Shown one piece after another: positions 21,836-33,215 of a DNA stretch of 64,000 bases. Position 1 is the first letter of the stretch, and the number at the start of each line of letters is the position of its first letter. This stretch comes from Charina bottae (lineage: Eukaryota; Chordata; Lepidosauria; Squamata; Charinaidae). A model generated the notes under the pieces. That model was not told where the DNA came from, ran no database searches, and saw nothing but the letters and a program-made list of their open reading frames with translations. The stretch is taken from NCBI GenBank assembly GCA_023362775.1, contig JALMGJ010000012.1, positions 26,443,001 to 26,507,000 on the forward strand, written 5' to 3'. A program made the position numbers and the translations under genes.

Positions 21836-22165
21836 GTAAAAAAGGTAAAGGTTCCCCCCGCACATTTGTGCAGTCGTGTCCGACTCTAGGGGCCGGTGCT
21901 CATCTCCGTTTGTTAGCCGAAGAGCCAGCGCTGTCCGAAGACGCTTCCGCGGTCATGTGGCCGGCATGACGCATGCGGAACGCTGTTACCTACCCACCGA
22001 AGTGGTACCTATTCATCTACTTGCATTTGCATGCTTTCTAATTGCTAGGTTGGCAAGAGCTGGAGCTAGTGCGGGAGCTCACTCCATCACGCGGGGCTAG
22101 GGATTCGAACCTCCAAACTTGCAATCTTCCGATCGACAAGCCTGGCGTCTTACCCGCTGAGCCTT
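21836..22165 (-). mobile_element. Sauria-type tRNA-derived SINE, copy 1
   Basis: The minus strand starts at the tRNA-like head: GGCTCAGCGGGTAAGACGCC as A-box region and GGTTCGAATCC as B-box. A conserved body follows, then the tail ...GGAACCTTTACC. The same family occurs at 42611 and 45686. The head resembles a tRNA but has no tRNA fold downstream, so it is a SINE rather than a tRNA gene. Family name is from memory; the family marks squamate reptiles. Confidence 0.9.
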
Positions 22166-23336
22166 AAGAGGAGACAATAAATAACGTAGAAAGGTATTGG
22201 TCTCCCCTTCACTGGATGTGTTCAGTTGGAGGCCAGACAGCCATCTGTCAAGGATGATTTAATTTGGATTCCTGCCCTGAGCAGAGTTTGGACTTGGTGA
22301 CCTAAATACTCCTTTCCAACTGAAGAATTCTATGATTCCTACTATATTACAAAAGCTTGCATTCCAGCACAAATGTGATCTTTACAAACTAGATGTGACA
22401 ATACCAGGTCCATGCATTTTAATGTGGTTTAGACTGATATTATAGAAAGTATGAACTATGATCCCATCAGTTTAGGCAGTTAGATAATCAGCATCAGAAG
22501 CTTAGTAGAATGGATGGATTCTTCCCATTCTTATTTAGTTCACAGCTATTTTTTTCCGTAGCGGCAAACACAGTTATACAGTTTCCCAAGTGGCCTTTAG
22601 AATGTGTTCTTCCTTCCTTCAGGATTTTTATTTTTTATTTTTTTGTGTATCCCTTTGCAGTCTTTGCTCCCAGTCTATGAGACAGGAAGCTGAATAGCGT
22701 CACAAATGTTTATGTTTATCAGAATCTGCACTGGATTCTTACCCAGCATTGAACAGAATAAACTTTAAAAATAATAGGCAATGTCACAAACACTTATTTT
22801 AAAACAATGGTATGTGCCTGCTATCAAAGTTCTCCAAAGTCATCGTATCTTTTCCTTCCTGTTTGTACCTTGTGCCTTTAGGGACAAAGGATGACAAGTA
22901 TGTTAAAGAAGAACTCCTGAATTTATTGTTTCTACATGAATAACAAAAATAGTATAGTGAAATATGTTAAATTGTTATTAATGTCTTCAATAGGTTCTGC
23001 ATGTAAAACATAGTTTAAAAGTCAGTTCTGCACCTTCAGTTAATATATCAAATCAATCTTTGTTATGGACATGGACCAACGTAATTATTACATCTGTATT
23101 CCCAGTGATTATTTTAAACATACTTACTAATATAGTCATCTCAGTAGATGCACGTTTCATTCCTGACTTATTATTTGATGCTACTCTAATTGTGACTTGG
23201 TTTGTAAGAAAAAAAATCACATAGCAGTTTCAAGCTGAAAGAAAGGCTACTAAAATGTCTTGGGCTGAGGTCCCACTTCTGTGCAATTCATTCTAAAAAA
23301 ACTGATATGCACTGTGGGCCAGGATCTCTGGCAGAC
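22166..23336. other. DYM intronic DNA, no gene recognised
   Basis: AT-rich, unassigned. Nothing supportable. Confidence 0.6.
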
Positions 23337-23350
23337 CACTTCTTTCAAGA

Positions 23351-23506
23351 TGTCGATGAAGGTTCTCAGTCATCCAGGTGGAATTGTCTGTAGCTTGAAT
23401 CATGTCAACTGGATTTCTATTTTCTCAGTGGAAACGTTTCGACATAAGGAGCGAAACGTTTCCACTGAGAAAATAGAAATCCAGTTGACGTGATTCAAGC
23501 TACAGA
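23351..23506. mobile_element. Inverted Penelope-like ends with 14-bp target duplication
   Basis: Arms 23388-23441 and 23452-23505 are near-perfect inverse copies around a 10-base spacer. The unit is flanked by a 14-bp direct duplication CACTTCTTTCAAGA (23337-23350 and 23507-23520). The arm sequence matches the 41012-41283 element. The CTGANGA part of the hammerhead-like core is deleted, leaving only stem II remnants and GAAAC. Confidence 0.75.
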
Positions 23507-23520
23507 CACTTCTTTCAAGA

Positions 23521-25404
23521 GTTCTCCAGTAAGAGGTGCCTTGGATGGGCCACCACCGCTTGTCCTGAATCTTTTGGCACACCCCAGCCTGTTCATCTGG
23601 GAAATTCTTAGCCCTTTAACAAGAACAACTCCCTTCAGCCCAGCCCTTGGAACGATATCGAGGAAGGTGCTTCGGATCTTCCTGCCCAAAGGCCAGAAAG
23701 CAGAATTTGCCAACCCTTGTGCCATTCCTGAAACCCAAGCGATAGCTGAGTAATGGTGAGGGTTTGTATAAGATGAAGGTTCTAATGAAAAATTTGCTTG
23801 TTAAACCCATGGAGGCAAATCTTGAGATATCAAAAGGAGTTTATTAAGAAAAGGGAAATATAGGAAAACCAAGGGAAGGCAACAGTCACATGCATGGAAT
23901 TAGAATTGAAATCAATACAGTTGGGGTTCGGTGCAGGTTCTGAATTCATTGTAGAAGATGATGTGAGCGAAACCATCAGGCAACCCTGCTGCTTGCTCCT
24001 GCCTGTCACCCTCATTTTTCAGAATATGGAGAATAATTCAAAAACCACCTCTTGGGGGGGACTGACTCTTGCTTTTCCCAGTTAAGGAAAATGTTCCATC
24101 AAATCCCCTGGAGGCCAAATCCAACTTCCTAATGACTCTGTAATGGAATGATAACTAGTTTTCATTACAGGTAGTTGTGTGACTGCATGAAAAAGATTAC
24201 ATGGGAGAGAATTGGGGAAATAAAAGATGAATTCTGTGTACAGTATTTAGGCCTCTTACCAGAGAGTCAGTTTATCAGATGCCACTGTTACCCATGAACC
24301 ACAGTTGCCATACCAGAACAGTCAAGGAGTGTCATGCCAACTAAACTTATATTGATGTAGAACATTCACTCATTTATCCATGTTTCTATCTTTTATATTT
24401 CTCAGTAAAGACATGTGTACTTGTAGTCCCAATAGAGTCATTGGCCATAGTTCAGTGTACAATTGTTACGTCCTAGAGGTTTACCTCTTGCTGAGGTTTA
24501 GGGTTGCAGCCCAAGTCTACGTTGAATTATGGTCACTCAATTTAGTGGCAGTAAATAGTGAATTAACTTTAACGTCTACTGTATATTGAAGATTTGAAGG
24601 TGGTGATTAAAGCTTTTCAATATAGCCTAGACTTCGTTGTTTCATTCCTTTACTTAATTCATAGTATTGCCTTTCTCTTGCTTGATTTTCTAATGTAGTA
24701 GAAGTAATTAACCTGTTCATAGAGTATTTGTGTCTTTTAGAAAGAAAGAAAAAGTGTTCCTTAATCATACTAGAATGAGTCAGGAAAACCGACGACATTC
24801 AGGGATTTTGTATTCCTAATTGCTGGGAATGTACAGTGTAACTAAGAATTAATAATGAATTCATATACATACATGGACATCTCAAAATGCCACAGAATTC
24901 TTAAGGCTGCAGACTTAAATATTTACCGCTGCAGATCTAAGCCCAGTAGGGTTTACCCTTGAGTAGACATGCATGAGGTTAGTTTCCTAAACTGTTCATT
25001 TGTTTTCTGCCTTCTCATTTATGTAATTTTCTACTTCATTAATGTTTATAGCAATATTTCCCAACCACTCCAAATATTTTGAGTACAAACCTATCTTCTC
25101 CAGCCAACAGAGATGACTTTATGGTATCTTGAGGAGGAATATTAAACTTGGTAATCCATTTCTGATCTTATAAAAATGCTTAACTTTTGCCATCAGATAC
25201 ATTAAACATGCATCTTTCCCCATCCAGTTACTGCCGCAAGCTGATCTATGCTTCCAAAATGCCATTTCATATTTTTCCATTCCTACTTATCTCCTAAAAA
25301 TGTTTTTCTCTGGGAGCTTAGGTTTTTTGAGTGGTTAAAAATGGAAATTGCTTACATAGTAAATTCCAGCAAATAAATCATTTCTTTTCTGCAGTATTAA
25401 TCTG
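23521..25404. other. DYM intronic DNA, no gene recognised
   Basis: AT-rich, unassigned. No splice-flanked coding stretch recognised. Confidence 0.6.
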
Positions 25405-25745
25405 TTAACATGAATTTACATCCCACCCAGCTCCAAAGATTCCAAGCAGTTTACAGTAGGATCAAGGGGATATACAGTGTGTGTGCGTGTGTGTGTGTGT
25501 TTGTCAACCCAATAAAAATGGCAACCCAAACACCATACAATCATAACAATACTAAAAATCAATCGCCAAATGCCTACTGAAACAAAACCATTTTCACAAC
25601 TGTAGAAAGTAAATAAAAAGGATGCCCGGCACATCTCCAAGGGCAAAGTGTTCCACAGTGAGGGAGTCATTACAGAGGATTGTAGAGACAGGATTCTAAG
25701 CTTCACTTCCCAGCTTGCACACATGGGCCAGGCAGATTCCACTAG
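25405..25745 (-). mobile_element. L2-like LINE 3' fragment, decayed
   Basis: Contains GGGCAAAGTGTTCCACAGTG on the + strand, which aligns with the end of the intact LINE ORF (GGGGGCAAGATGTTCCATAAG at 15259). It is minus-oriented and truncated, with a (GT)n microsatellite at about 25480-25502. Confidence 0.65.
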
Positions 25746-25764
25746 AAAAGGAAGTCCCTGAGGC

Positions 25765-26002
25765 AGAGGTTTCCATACTTTTCCCGTTCATGGCACCCTT
25801 AGGGTCTCAGTAAGTTTTTTCATGGCACCCTGCGGTTCCCAAACTCTGCGTCCCAGGGCACCACGGCACACAGTTCGGGAACCGTGGGCTTAACAGAAAT
25901 AATAAACTCACAGGGCACCCCAGGTTATTTTAAATTTTTGAGAGAAACACAGCGATACTAGGCTAGTAGTTTCCGCGGTGCACAGTTTGGGAACCATGGC
26001 CT
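25765..26002. mobile_element. Possible hAT-type MITE
   Basis: Ends CAGAGGTTTCCATAC and GTTTGGGAACCATG are roughly inverse, and the interior repeats CCCAAACT/GGGAACC and 'catggcaccc' motifs. No convincing 8-bp duplication was found, so the borders are tentative. Confidence 0.4.
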
Positions 26003-26017
26003 TTAGATGTTTATATA

Positions 26018-27641
26018 CAGTGGGGCAAAAAAGTATTTAGTCAGCCACCAATTGTGCAAGTTCTCCCACTTAAAAAGATGAGAGAGGCCTGTAATTGACA
26101 TCATAGGTAGACCTCAACTATGAGAGACAAAATGAGAAAACAAATCCAGACAATCACATTGTCTGATTTGGAAAGAATTTATTTGCAAATTATGGTGGAA
26201 AATAAGTATTTGGTCAATATCAAAAGTTCATCTCAGTACTTTGTTATATATCCTTTGTTGGCAATGACAGAGGTCAAACGTTTTCTGTGAGTCTTCACAA
26301 GGTTGGCACACACTGTTGCTGGTATGTTGGCCCATTCCTCCATGCAGATATCCTCTAGAGCAGTGATGTTTTGGGGCTGTCGCTGGGCAACACGGACTTT
26401 CAACTCCCTCCAAAGGTTTTCTATGGGGTTGAGATATGGAGACTGGCTAGGCCACTCCAGGACCTTGAAATGCTTCTTACGAAGCCACTCCTTCGTTCCC
26501 CGGGCGGTGTGTTTGGGATCATTGTCATGCTGAAAGACCCAGCCACGTTTCATCTTCAATGCCCTTGCTGATGGAAGGAGGTTTGCACTCAAAATCTCAC
26601 GATACATGGCCCCATTCATTCTTTCCTGTACACGGAACAGACGTCCTGGTCCCTTTGCAGAGAAACAGCCCCAAAGCATGATGTTGCCACCCCCATGCTT
26701 CACAGTAGGTATGGTGTTCTTTGGATGCAACTCAGCATTCTCTCTCCTCCAAACACGACGAGTTGTGTTTCTACCAAACAGTTCTACTTTGGTTTCATCT
26801 GACCATATGACATTCTCCCAATCCTCTCCTGGATCATCCAAATGCTCTCTAGCAAACTTCAGACGGGCCCGGACATGTACTGGCTTAAGCAGGGGGACAC
26901 GTCTGGCACTGCAGGATCTGAGTCCCTGGCGGCGTAGTGTGTTACTGATGGTAGCCTTTGTTACGTTGGTCCCAGCTCTTTGCAGTTCATTCACTAGGTC
27001 CCCCCGTGTGGTTCTGGGATTTTTGCTCACTGTTCTTGTGATCATTTTGACCCCACGGGGTGAGATCTTGCTTGGAGCCCCAGATCGAGGGAGATTATTT
27101 ATTTATTTTATTTATTTATCAGTGGTCTTGTATGTCTTCCATTTTCTAATTATTGCTCCCACAGTTGATTTCTTCACACCAAGCTGCTTGCCTATTGCAG
27201 ATTCAGTCTTCCCAGCCTGGTGCAGGTCTACAATTTTGTTTCTGGTGTCCTCCGACAGCTCTTTGGTCTTCACCATAGTGGAGTTTGGAGTGTGACTGTT
27301 TGAGGTTGTGGACAGGTGTCTTTTATACTGATAACAAGTTCAAACAGGTGCCATTACTCCAGGTAATGAGTGGAGGACAGAGGGGCCTCTTAAAGAAGAA
27401 GTTACAGGTCTGTGAGAGCCAGAAATCTTGCTTGTTTGTAGGTGATCAAATACTTATTTTCCACCATAATTTGCAAATAAATTCTTTCCGAATCAGACAA
27501 TGTGATTGTCTGGATTTGTTTTCTCATTTTGTCTCTCATAGTTGAGGTCTACCTATGATGTCAATTACAGGCCTCTCTCATCTTTTTAAGTGGGAGAACT
27601 TGCACAATTGGTGGCTGACTAAATACTTTTTTGCCCCACTG
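26018..27641 (-). mobile_element. Tc1-family transposon (element C), broken
   Basis: Left end CAGTGGGGCAAAAAAGTATT (26018 on) and its inverse ending at 27641, with TA flanks (26016-26017, 27642-27643). The inverted repeats are about 200 bp long (to about 26215, from about 27440). It contains a transposase gene interrupted near its N-terminus. It is distinct from elements A and B. Confidence 0.94.
26233..27276 (-). pseudogene. Tc1 transposase (element C), interrupted by an A/T microsatellite
   Basis: The family start [20 protein letters not shown] lies at 27276. About 60 codons later a TAAA-rich insertion (about 27097-27118 on the + strand, TTTA/TTTTA repeats) introduces a stop. The frame is open again from the ATG at 27045 for 270 codons. 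In that part the triad is intact: D83 in WSDETK, D174 in FQHDND and E209 in NPIENLW, with 34 residues between the last two. One change is SPYLNPIE where the family has SPDLNPIE. Without the N-terminal DNA-binding domain it should not be active. Confidence 0.9.
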
Positions 27642-27643
27642 TA

Positions 27644-29104
27644 TAGGCTTAGGGAATATTTGCAGTATTTCCAGTGCTCTTTTGCTCTACCTGAAATTGT
27701 TCTGACCTTCTGTATGCATCTTTTTAATCTCCTAAAAGGTTCAAAAAAATACTATCAAATCTGAATGGTGGTCTGAAAACATGCCATGTTCATTGCCATG
27801 ATTACCACCATCATGCTTATTATCTAGTTCATGTTCCATGTTGGGCTTAGGTAGACACACATGTTCATAAGCTATAACCCCACATTTTAAGGCCCTTTCA
27901 AATTTCTATTTCCACCAGATTAATTTTATAATACTTACCAAAGGGGGTGGGGTGGGACTAATTTCCCAGGAATGAGCTTCAGGCAGTAAGCATCAGGAAT
28001 TCATTCTTCTTCTCATAGTTTTTGCAGATTTTTTTCTAGAAAATTGAGCATATTCATTTATCTGTGTTTCTCCCATTTTAGTGTAATGTTTTCCACGTGC
28101 TTTCCTTCATGGGGAATACCTACAGTCCTCATGCAGAGGAAGACTTGATGTCAGAATTCTCACTTCCCTAAATTACTTGTGTACTGAAAGATTAGTCAGT
28201 GGAGTCAAGCATGCCACCGAATATCAGTTGCTGGAAAGCACCAGCAGGGGAGGGCTGCTGTCATTCCTTGCCTGCAGGCTTCCAGGAAGGAGATAGTCTG
28301 TCACTGGGGTGAACCATCATACTGCACTAAATAAACATTTGGTTTGAACTAGTTGGGCTCCTATTAGTTTTTAAGATAAATTACCTTAATATAGTTCCTC
28401 TGACATAGTAGCATATCAGGACACTGCCTGGAGGATATTTATGCTTACGTAGTTGATCTATGTACTGTAATAGAGAGAATGAATCTTTGCTTTACATTTC
28501 TTTCTTTATAAAATCCTCCCTTTCTATTGCAAACACAATCCCAAACTGGATTTAAAGGTATAAAATTTAAAGACATCCAGACTTGGCGTTGGGATCATCA
28601 CAAGAGATTCCATTCCTAGTTCAAATTAATCCTCAAATTGCAAAGCAGGTTAACTCTGAAGGGATCATTGTTCTTCTAATATATTTTGTTGATCCCAAAA
28701 ATAGCATAACATTGTCTGGAAACAGTACTTTACACATGAATAAATTTAGCTACCTACAGACCCCGCTGCAGAACTCTTACCACTGAAAAGTTGCCTATGA
28801 ACACAGATTACACATTAAATTTAAAATGCAGTACATTTGCACATTTCCTTTTTTACTTTTCTTCCCCCACATCAGTTTTACTGAAGGTTTTACCTTTTTT
28901 TTTTTTTGCTGAAAATGCAGGAAATTCAAGCAGTGCTTTTGAAAACTTCCTAGAATGATGACAAACAAGATACATATGTTTCTCCCATAATAACCCAAAA
29001 CAAATAAAGCAAATTATCTGGTACTTTCTAATTAAGCCAAGTTTTGTTTTGTTTTATTTCTTAAAGAAATATCAGTGCCTGGCAGCAATAATTGGCTGGG
29101 TGAA
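27644..29104. other. DYM intronic DNA, no gene recognised
   Basis: AT-rich, unassigned. A poly-A/T tract lies at about 28892-28908. Confidence 0.6.
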
Positions 29105-29335
29105 GGTATAGATGCTCAGATTTAATCCAAACAACATGAAAATGCTCCTGGTTAGGAAACAGACAGATTCAGGAATAGGATTTCAACCTGTTTTGAATGG
29201 GATAATACTCCCCTTGAAGGATCAGGTCCGCAGTATGAGAGCACTTCTAGATTCAGCTTTGCATGTGGAAACTCAAATGGTAAATACAGCCAGGAGAGCC
29301 TTGCCCAGATTACATTGGTGCCCTGACCATGTTGG
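29105..29335 (+). mobile_element. L2-like LINE fragment, RT downstream region
   Basis: The + strand translation resembles the intact LINE after YADD: LRFNPNNMKMLL, then LPLKDQVR, LLDSALHVETQMVNTARRAL. It is 5' and 3' truncated and decayed. Confidence 0.75.
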
Positions 29336-30649
29336 TCATAGTCACTCTTGGCCCAGCTTATGGGTTAGTAGCAAACATTTGGGGGTTGGATTATAGCAAC
29401 ACACTGTAGCTGATTTTATTTCTAGAGCTAAGTGATCTCATATATAGGACTTGATATGCTTATAGTAGATTCTGCTTACCTTGGAGGTCCTTTACACGAG
29501 TTACTCAATAATATATGAGTTTGCTATGTTTATGAAGTGGATATCAGAACCTCAATTTCAATCAACCTGGAAGGGTTTTGCACCATCCTTTGTAGGTTCT
29601 AGAGAACTTAGTCTCTTTTGCAAACAACTTGCTTGACCAATTAGAATTTGTCTCCAGAACCAGGGAGGGCTGGCACCTAAACACATGCAAAGAACATTTG
29701 GATAGTTATCTGCACTATTGTTATGATTTCATAGTTGGAAGCCAAGTGAAAGTTTTTGCAAGGGGAGTGTTCACAATTGTTTCAGAAGCCTAAACTATGA
29801 AGTACAAAAATGCCAGTCTAATAATACATCTTTTCACATGGATAGCAGCTGTTTCATTGAAGGATAATTGCTAAAACCTTCCTTATTTAAGCCTCTGTCT
29901 TGAGGAGTAAGCCCAATTCAGTTGTTTTGCAGCTGGGTACAAAAGTTACCGTACAGGAAAATAAAACATTTTTAGTAATGGTGAAATGTTTTTATAACAT
30001 TGTTTATATCTGCCCTAATGGCGTGTCTATACTCAGAGATGCCTCAGCTTTGTACTGATGGCTTAAGACAATGAAGAACAGTGTTTTACTCTCTCTTGAC
30101 AGTATTTTCACCATTCATATATACATTCTGTCCTTGACTTTATGCTTGTTATCCATCCCGTTTCTTCCCATTTACAAAAGTCCAAAAGGAAACCATTAGC
30201 CTTCTTACAGACTAGCTGAAGAAGGGGAATAAATTGGCTCCGTTTCTCCTCGAGCACCTTGCTGCATTTCTACATTGGGGGTGGAAGAAAGGAACATCCC
30301 ACTCATTTCCTTCTGCAGAGTAGGGGGTAAAACTCCCATCTTGTCTCTATAGCTTCTTAACTCCTTTGCATGCAGTTCCTTCTGCTGCCAAGGATATTAT
30401 TAAATGCAGTGGTCAGTTATTCTACTGGTCAATTTGGAAGGCTTGCCCTCAGAGATTTATGGAATTCAACAGATTCCTGAATGTGATAGGACTCTACCTT
30501 CAGGCAGAGCTGCTGCTTCTGTTGAGGAAGGGTCATCTGAGGTAACTAGATGTTAGTAGTGAACAGAACTCTATCTTTTGATGATTTCCAAAGAGGAAAT
30601 TTCAGCTTGAGCATTTTCCCCCATTTTTTAATTTTTTTAATTTTTATTT
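29336..30649. other. DYM intronic DNA, no gene recognised
   Basis: AT-rich, unassigned. No supported feature. Confidence 0.6.
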
Positions 30650-30755
30650 ATTTTGAGTCAAGTGTTGACTCCTGGCGACTGCCTGGACTAGTCTCTGCAG
30701 TTTTCTTGGCAAGATTTCAGAAGTGGTTTGCCATTGCCTGCTTCCTTCTTCCCCA
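30650..30755 (-). mobile_element. SINE fragment, same family as 61846-62093
   Basis: The + strand has TTGACTCCTGGCGACTGCCT and GAAGTGGTTTGCCATTGCCT, inverse to the 3' half of the SINE at 61846. The tRNA-like head is missing. Confidence 0.65.
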
Positions 30756-31350
30756 TTGCTACCATTATAATATTCTAAACAGCCCTTCACAAAACTGGGC
30801 AATCCTGGGCACAAAACTGGTTTATTCCTGGGCACTTAAGGCCAGGGTCAGCTTATTTTTCCATAACAGTTTTATTATTTATTTAGTATTGAGCCTGCTG
30901 AATACTAAAAGGATCCCATAACAGTTGATATAAAATAATAAAATACAATTACATTGGGACTGATTCTGGTGCCCTTTAATGAGAAAACTCTGATAACCTT
31001 CCCAGAGATGTAGAGTTTGATGGAATTTGCATGTATTTATTTGCAATTGCTATGTTAAAAGCTGTCCAAAAGACCACATACAATTGCTTCCATTTCTAAA
31101 AATAATAAAATCAGTCTGTTGAACCTTTTGAGATTGATTTAATTGCCAGGCAAATTAATTTTGCTGAGAATCGAATATGGGAAATAAATAAAGGTGTTAT
31201 GTTGCATCAAGATTATTTGGTCTGCTAAAACGTTTAGTTAATTTGTTCTTGAATGCTAACCTAGGGAAAAAGTAATGAAGTATTCTAATATCTATTGTAC
31301 ACATATTAATATCTGTTCTAACTAATAATATCTTTCTTTGTTTCTTGTAG

Positions 31351-31533
31351 GCCCAGGACCTGAACGTGATTGAAGAAGTCATTCGAATGATGTTAGAAAT
31401 AATCAACTCCTGCTTGACAAATTCCCTCCATCATAACCCGAATTTAGTGTATGCACTGCTATATAAGCGGGATCTCTTTGAGCAATTTCGAACTCACCCT
31501 TCTTTCCAGGATATAATGCAGAACATAGATTTG
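31351..31533 (+). CDS. DYM: DYM (dymeclin) internal exon, 61 codons
   Basis: Dymeclin is a Golgi-associated peripheral protein involved in Golgi organisation and trafficking. In humans its loss causes Dyggve-Melchior-Clausen dysplasia. The exon encodes [10 protein letters not shown] (start), [25 protein letters not shown] and [10 protein letters not shown] (end). From memory this part of vertebrate dymeclin is almost unchanged in humans. The acceptor is a pyrimidine-rich tract ending TTCTTGTAG (31342-31350) and the donor is GTATGT (31534 on). Length 183 bp, phase 0 at both ends, so it joins in frame to the exon at 37632. It lies near the C-terminus of the protein (669 aa in humans, from memory). 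The preceding exon is not seen in the 31 kb to the left. Confidence 0.96.
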
Positions 31534-31649
31534 GTATGTGCTTGTTATCCTTTGTGAAAATACTATTTACATCTTAAAATAGCTACTTTCATTTCATATA
31601 GATATAGATTCACACATAGACACACATTCTTGCATTATAATTGTTGCAA

Positions 31650-32013
31650 TCATGTTGGTGACACACTTTTTAGACATGCATCATTTCGCGACACACTCTT
31701 ACAGCAGGGCATCATTTCGCGACACACTCTTACAGCAGGGCATCATTTCGCGACACACTCTTACAGCAGGGCACAAGGCAGGCGCTAGGACCTGCGTGGA
31801 ATCCTGGCAGGGCAGGTTTGGAGGCAGCAAGGCACAAGGCAGGCACTAGGACCTGTGCGGAATCCTGGCAGGTTTGGAGGCAGCAAGGCACAAGGCAGGC
31901 ACTAGGACCTGCGCGGAATCCTGGCAGGGCTCAGAGGCAGCAGCAGCCGCAACACACCCAGACACTGCAGCCAACACACTAACGTGTCCTGACACACAGT
32001 TTGGAAAGCTCTG
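31650..32013. mobile_element. hAT MITE of the CAGAGCTTTCC family, left-truncated, with internal tandem repeats
   Basis: Ends GACACACAGTTTGGAAAGCTCTG, matching the right ends at 53063-53302 and 35586-35843. The left CAGAGCTTTCC end is missing; the match starts at CATGTTGGTGACACAC. A 31-bp unit (CATCATTTCGCGACACACTC...) occurs three times from 31679, 31710 and 31741. A longer unit with AGGCACTAGGACCTGCGCGG is repeated about three times at 31775-31930. No duplication is recognisable because of the truncation. Confidence 0.75.
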
Positions 32014-33002
32014 TACTAGATATATCTATATTTTTATATTGTACTTTTCATTCTACAAGAAGCTACCATTAAAATTTTTACAGAAGTAAATATAGTAAAT
32101 GGTAGCTGCTTCCACAGGAGAATTTAAATATTTTTTATATTGTGAGAAGCTTTGGCAAAAATGCCTCTACATTTCCTTGCAGAGAAATTAATAGGAGCCC
32201 TATCAGTGTAGTTGATAGGGCTCCTGATTGCTTCAGCCTTATAGCAGGAGAGGATATTTCTTCATTTGTTGCTCCAAATGATAATATACTGCTTTATCCT
32301 CTGAAGAGCACCTAAAGAAACATATAAAAATAATCTAGACACACAATTTTAAAATAAGTGAGCAAAAAAAAAATGCTTTAGCAGTTCCTCCAGCCAAACT
32401 CCGTAGGAATATAATATATTTGATTACAAACATAGCTGTTAACATCAGTTTATTGGAACAAATAAGTCCATGCTTATTTATTCAGTAAGCTCAGAGGAAT
32501 TATAACAGACAAAAAGAAGTCTTAACCCTCTCAAAAAACTAATCAACAAGTATAACAATGACTGGAAAATGCTAGATCTACACTAAATGTTGGAAATCAG
32601 AATTTATTAATGAATCCTGGCAAAGATGTTTCAATAATGCAGTTTGTCATTTGTCATTATTTGATCAACTGAATTTATAGATTTTTCTCTGAAAAGCTGT
32701 TCAACAATGTTTTCATATGTGTTTGTTTAAAATAGTTTCTTCAAGCTTTTCATCAAATGATCAGCACGGGAGGTTTACATCAAAATCAAAGTTGTTATAT
32801 TAAAACTAGCATAAGGACAGTATTACAGTACAGAATAACGGGGGGGGGGGAAGTAACTACATTAGCTATTCTTGCCAGGCCTCCCAAAGTCCTGTGAAAA
32901 AATAGAATTTTGACTTGCTACCTAAAACCCATCAATAGGGAAGCCCACCAAGTCACCTTCCAAAGGGAGTTTAATAAACACGTACCACAACTGTGCCTGG
33001 AT
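32014..33002. other. DYM intronic DNA with one short perfect hairpin
   Basis: No gene recognised. AGGAGCCCTATCA (32193-32205) and its exact inverse (32213-32225) form a 13-bp hairpin with a 7-base loop. There is a G-run at about 32840-32850. Confidence 0.6.
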
Positions 33003-33215
33003 GATTTATTTATTTATTCAATTTCTATAACCGCCCATCTCCCCCATGGGGAACCATGATGAGAAACATGAAATTAGAGTTGAAGATTGTTAAGATATAC
33101 TGGATGGGGCGGTATATGACTTTAAACATCAACATCAGCACTTTACAGTGGACCTGGAAGCTAATACTGTACAGAAGGAGATTAATATGTTCTTTCTGGT
33201 TAAAGTTCATCGCCC
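33003..33215 (-). mobile_element. L2-like LINE 3' end, internally deleted
   Basis: TTTATTTATTTATTCAATTT with CCGCCCATCTCCC is the family tail, minus-oriented. Sequence resembling the ORF end (ACCTGGAAGCTAATACTG, compare ACCCGGAAGCAAACTGG at 15481) follows after a deletion. Confidence 0.7.
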
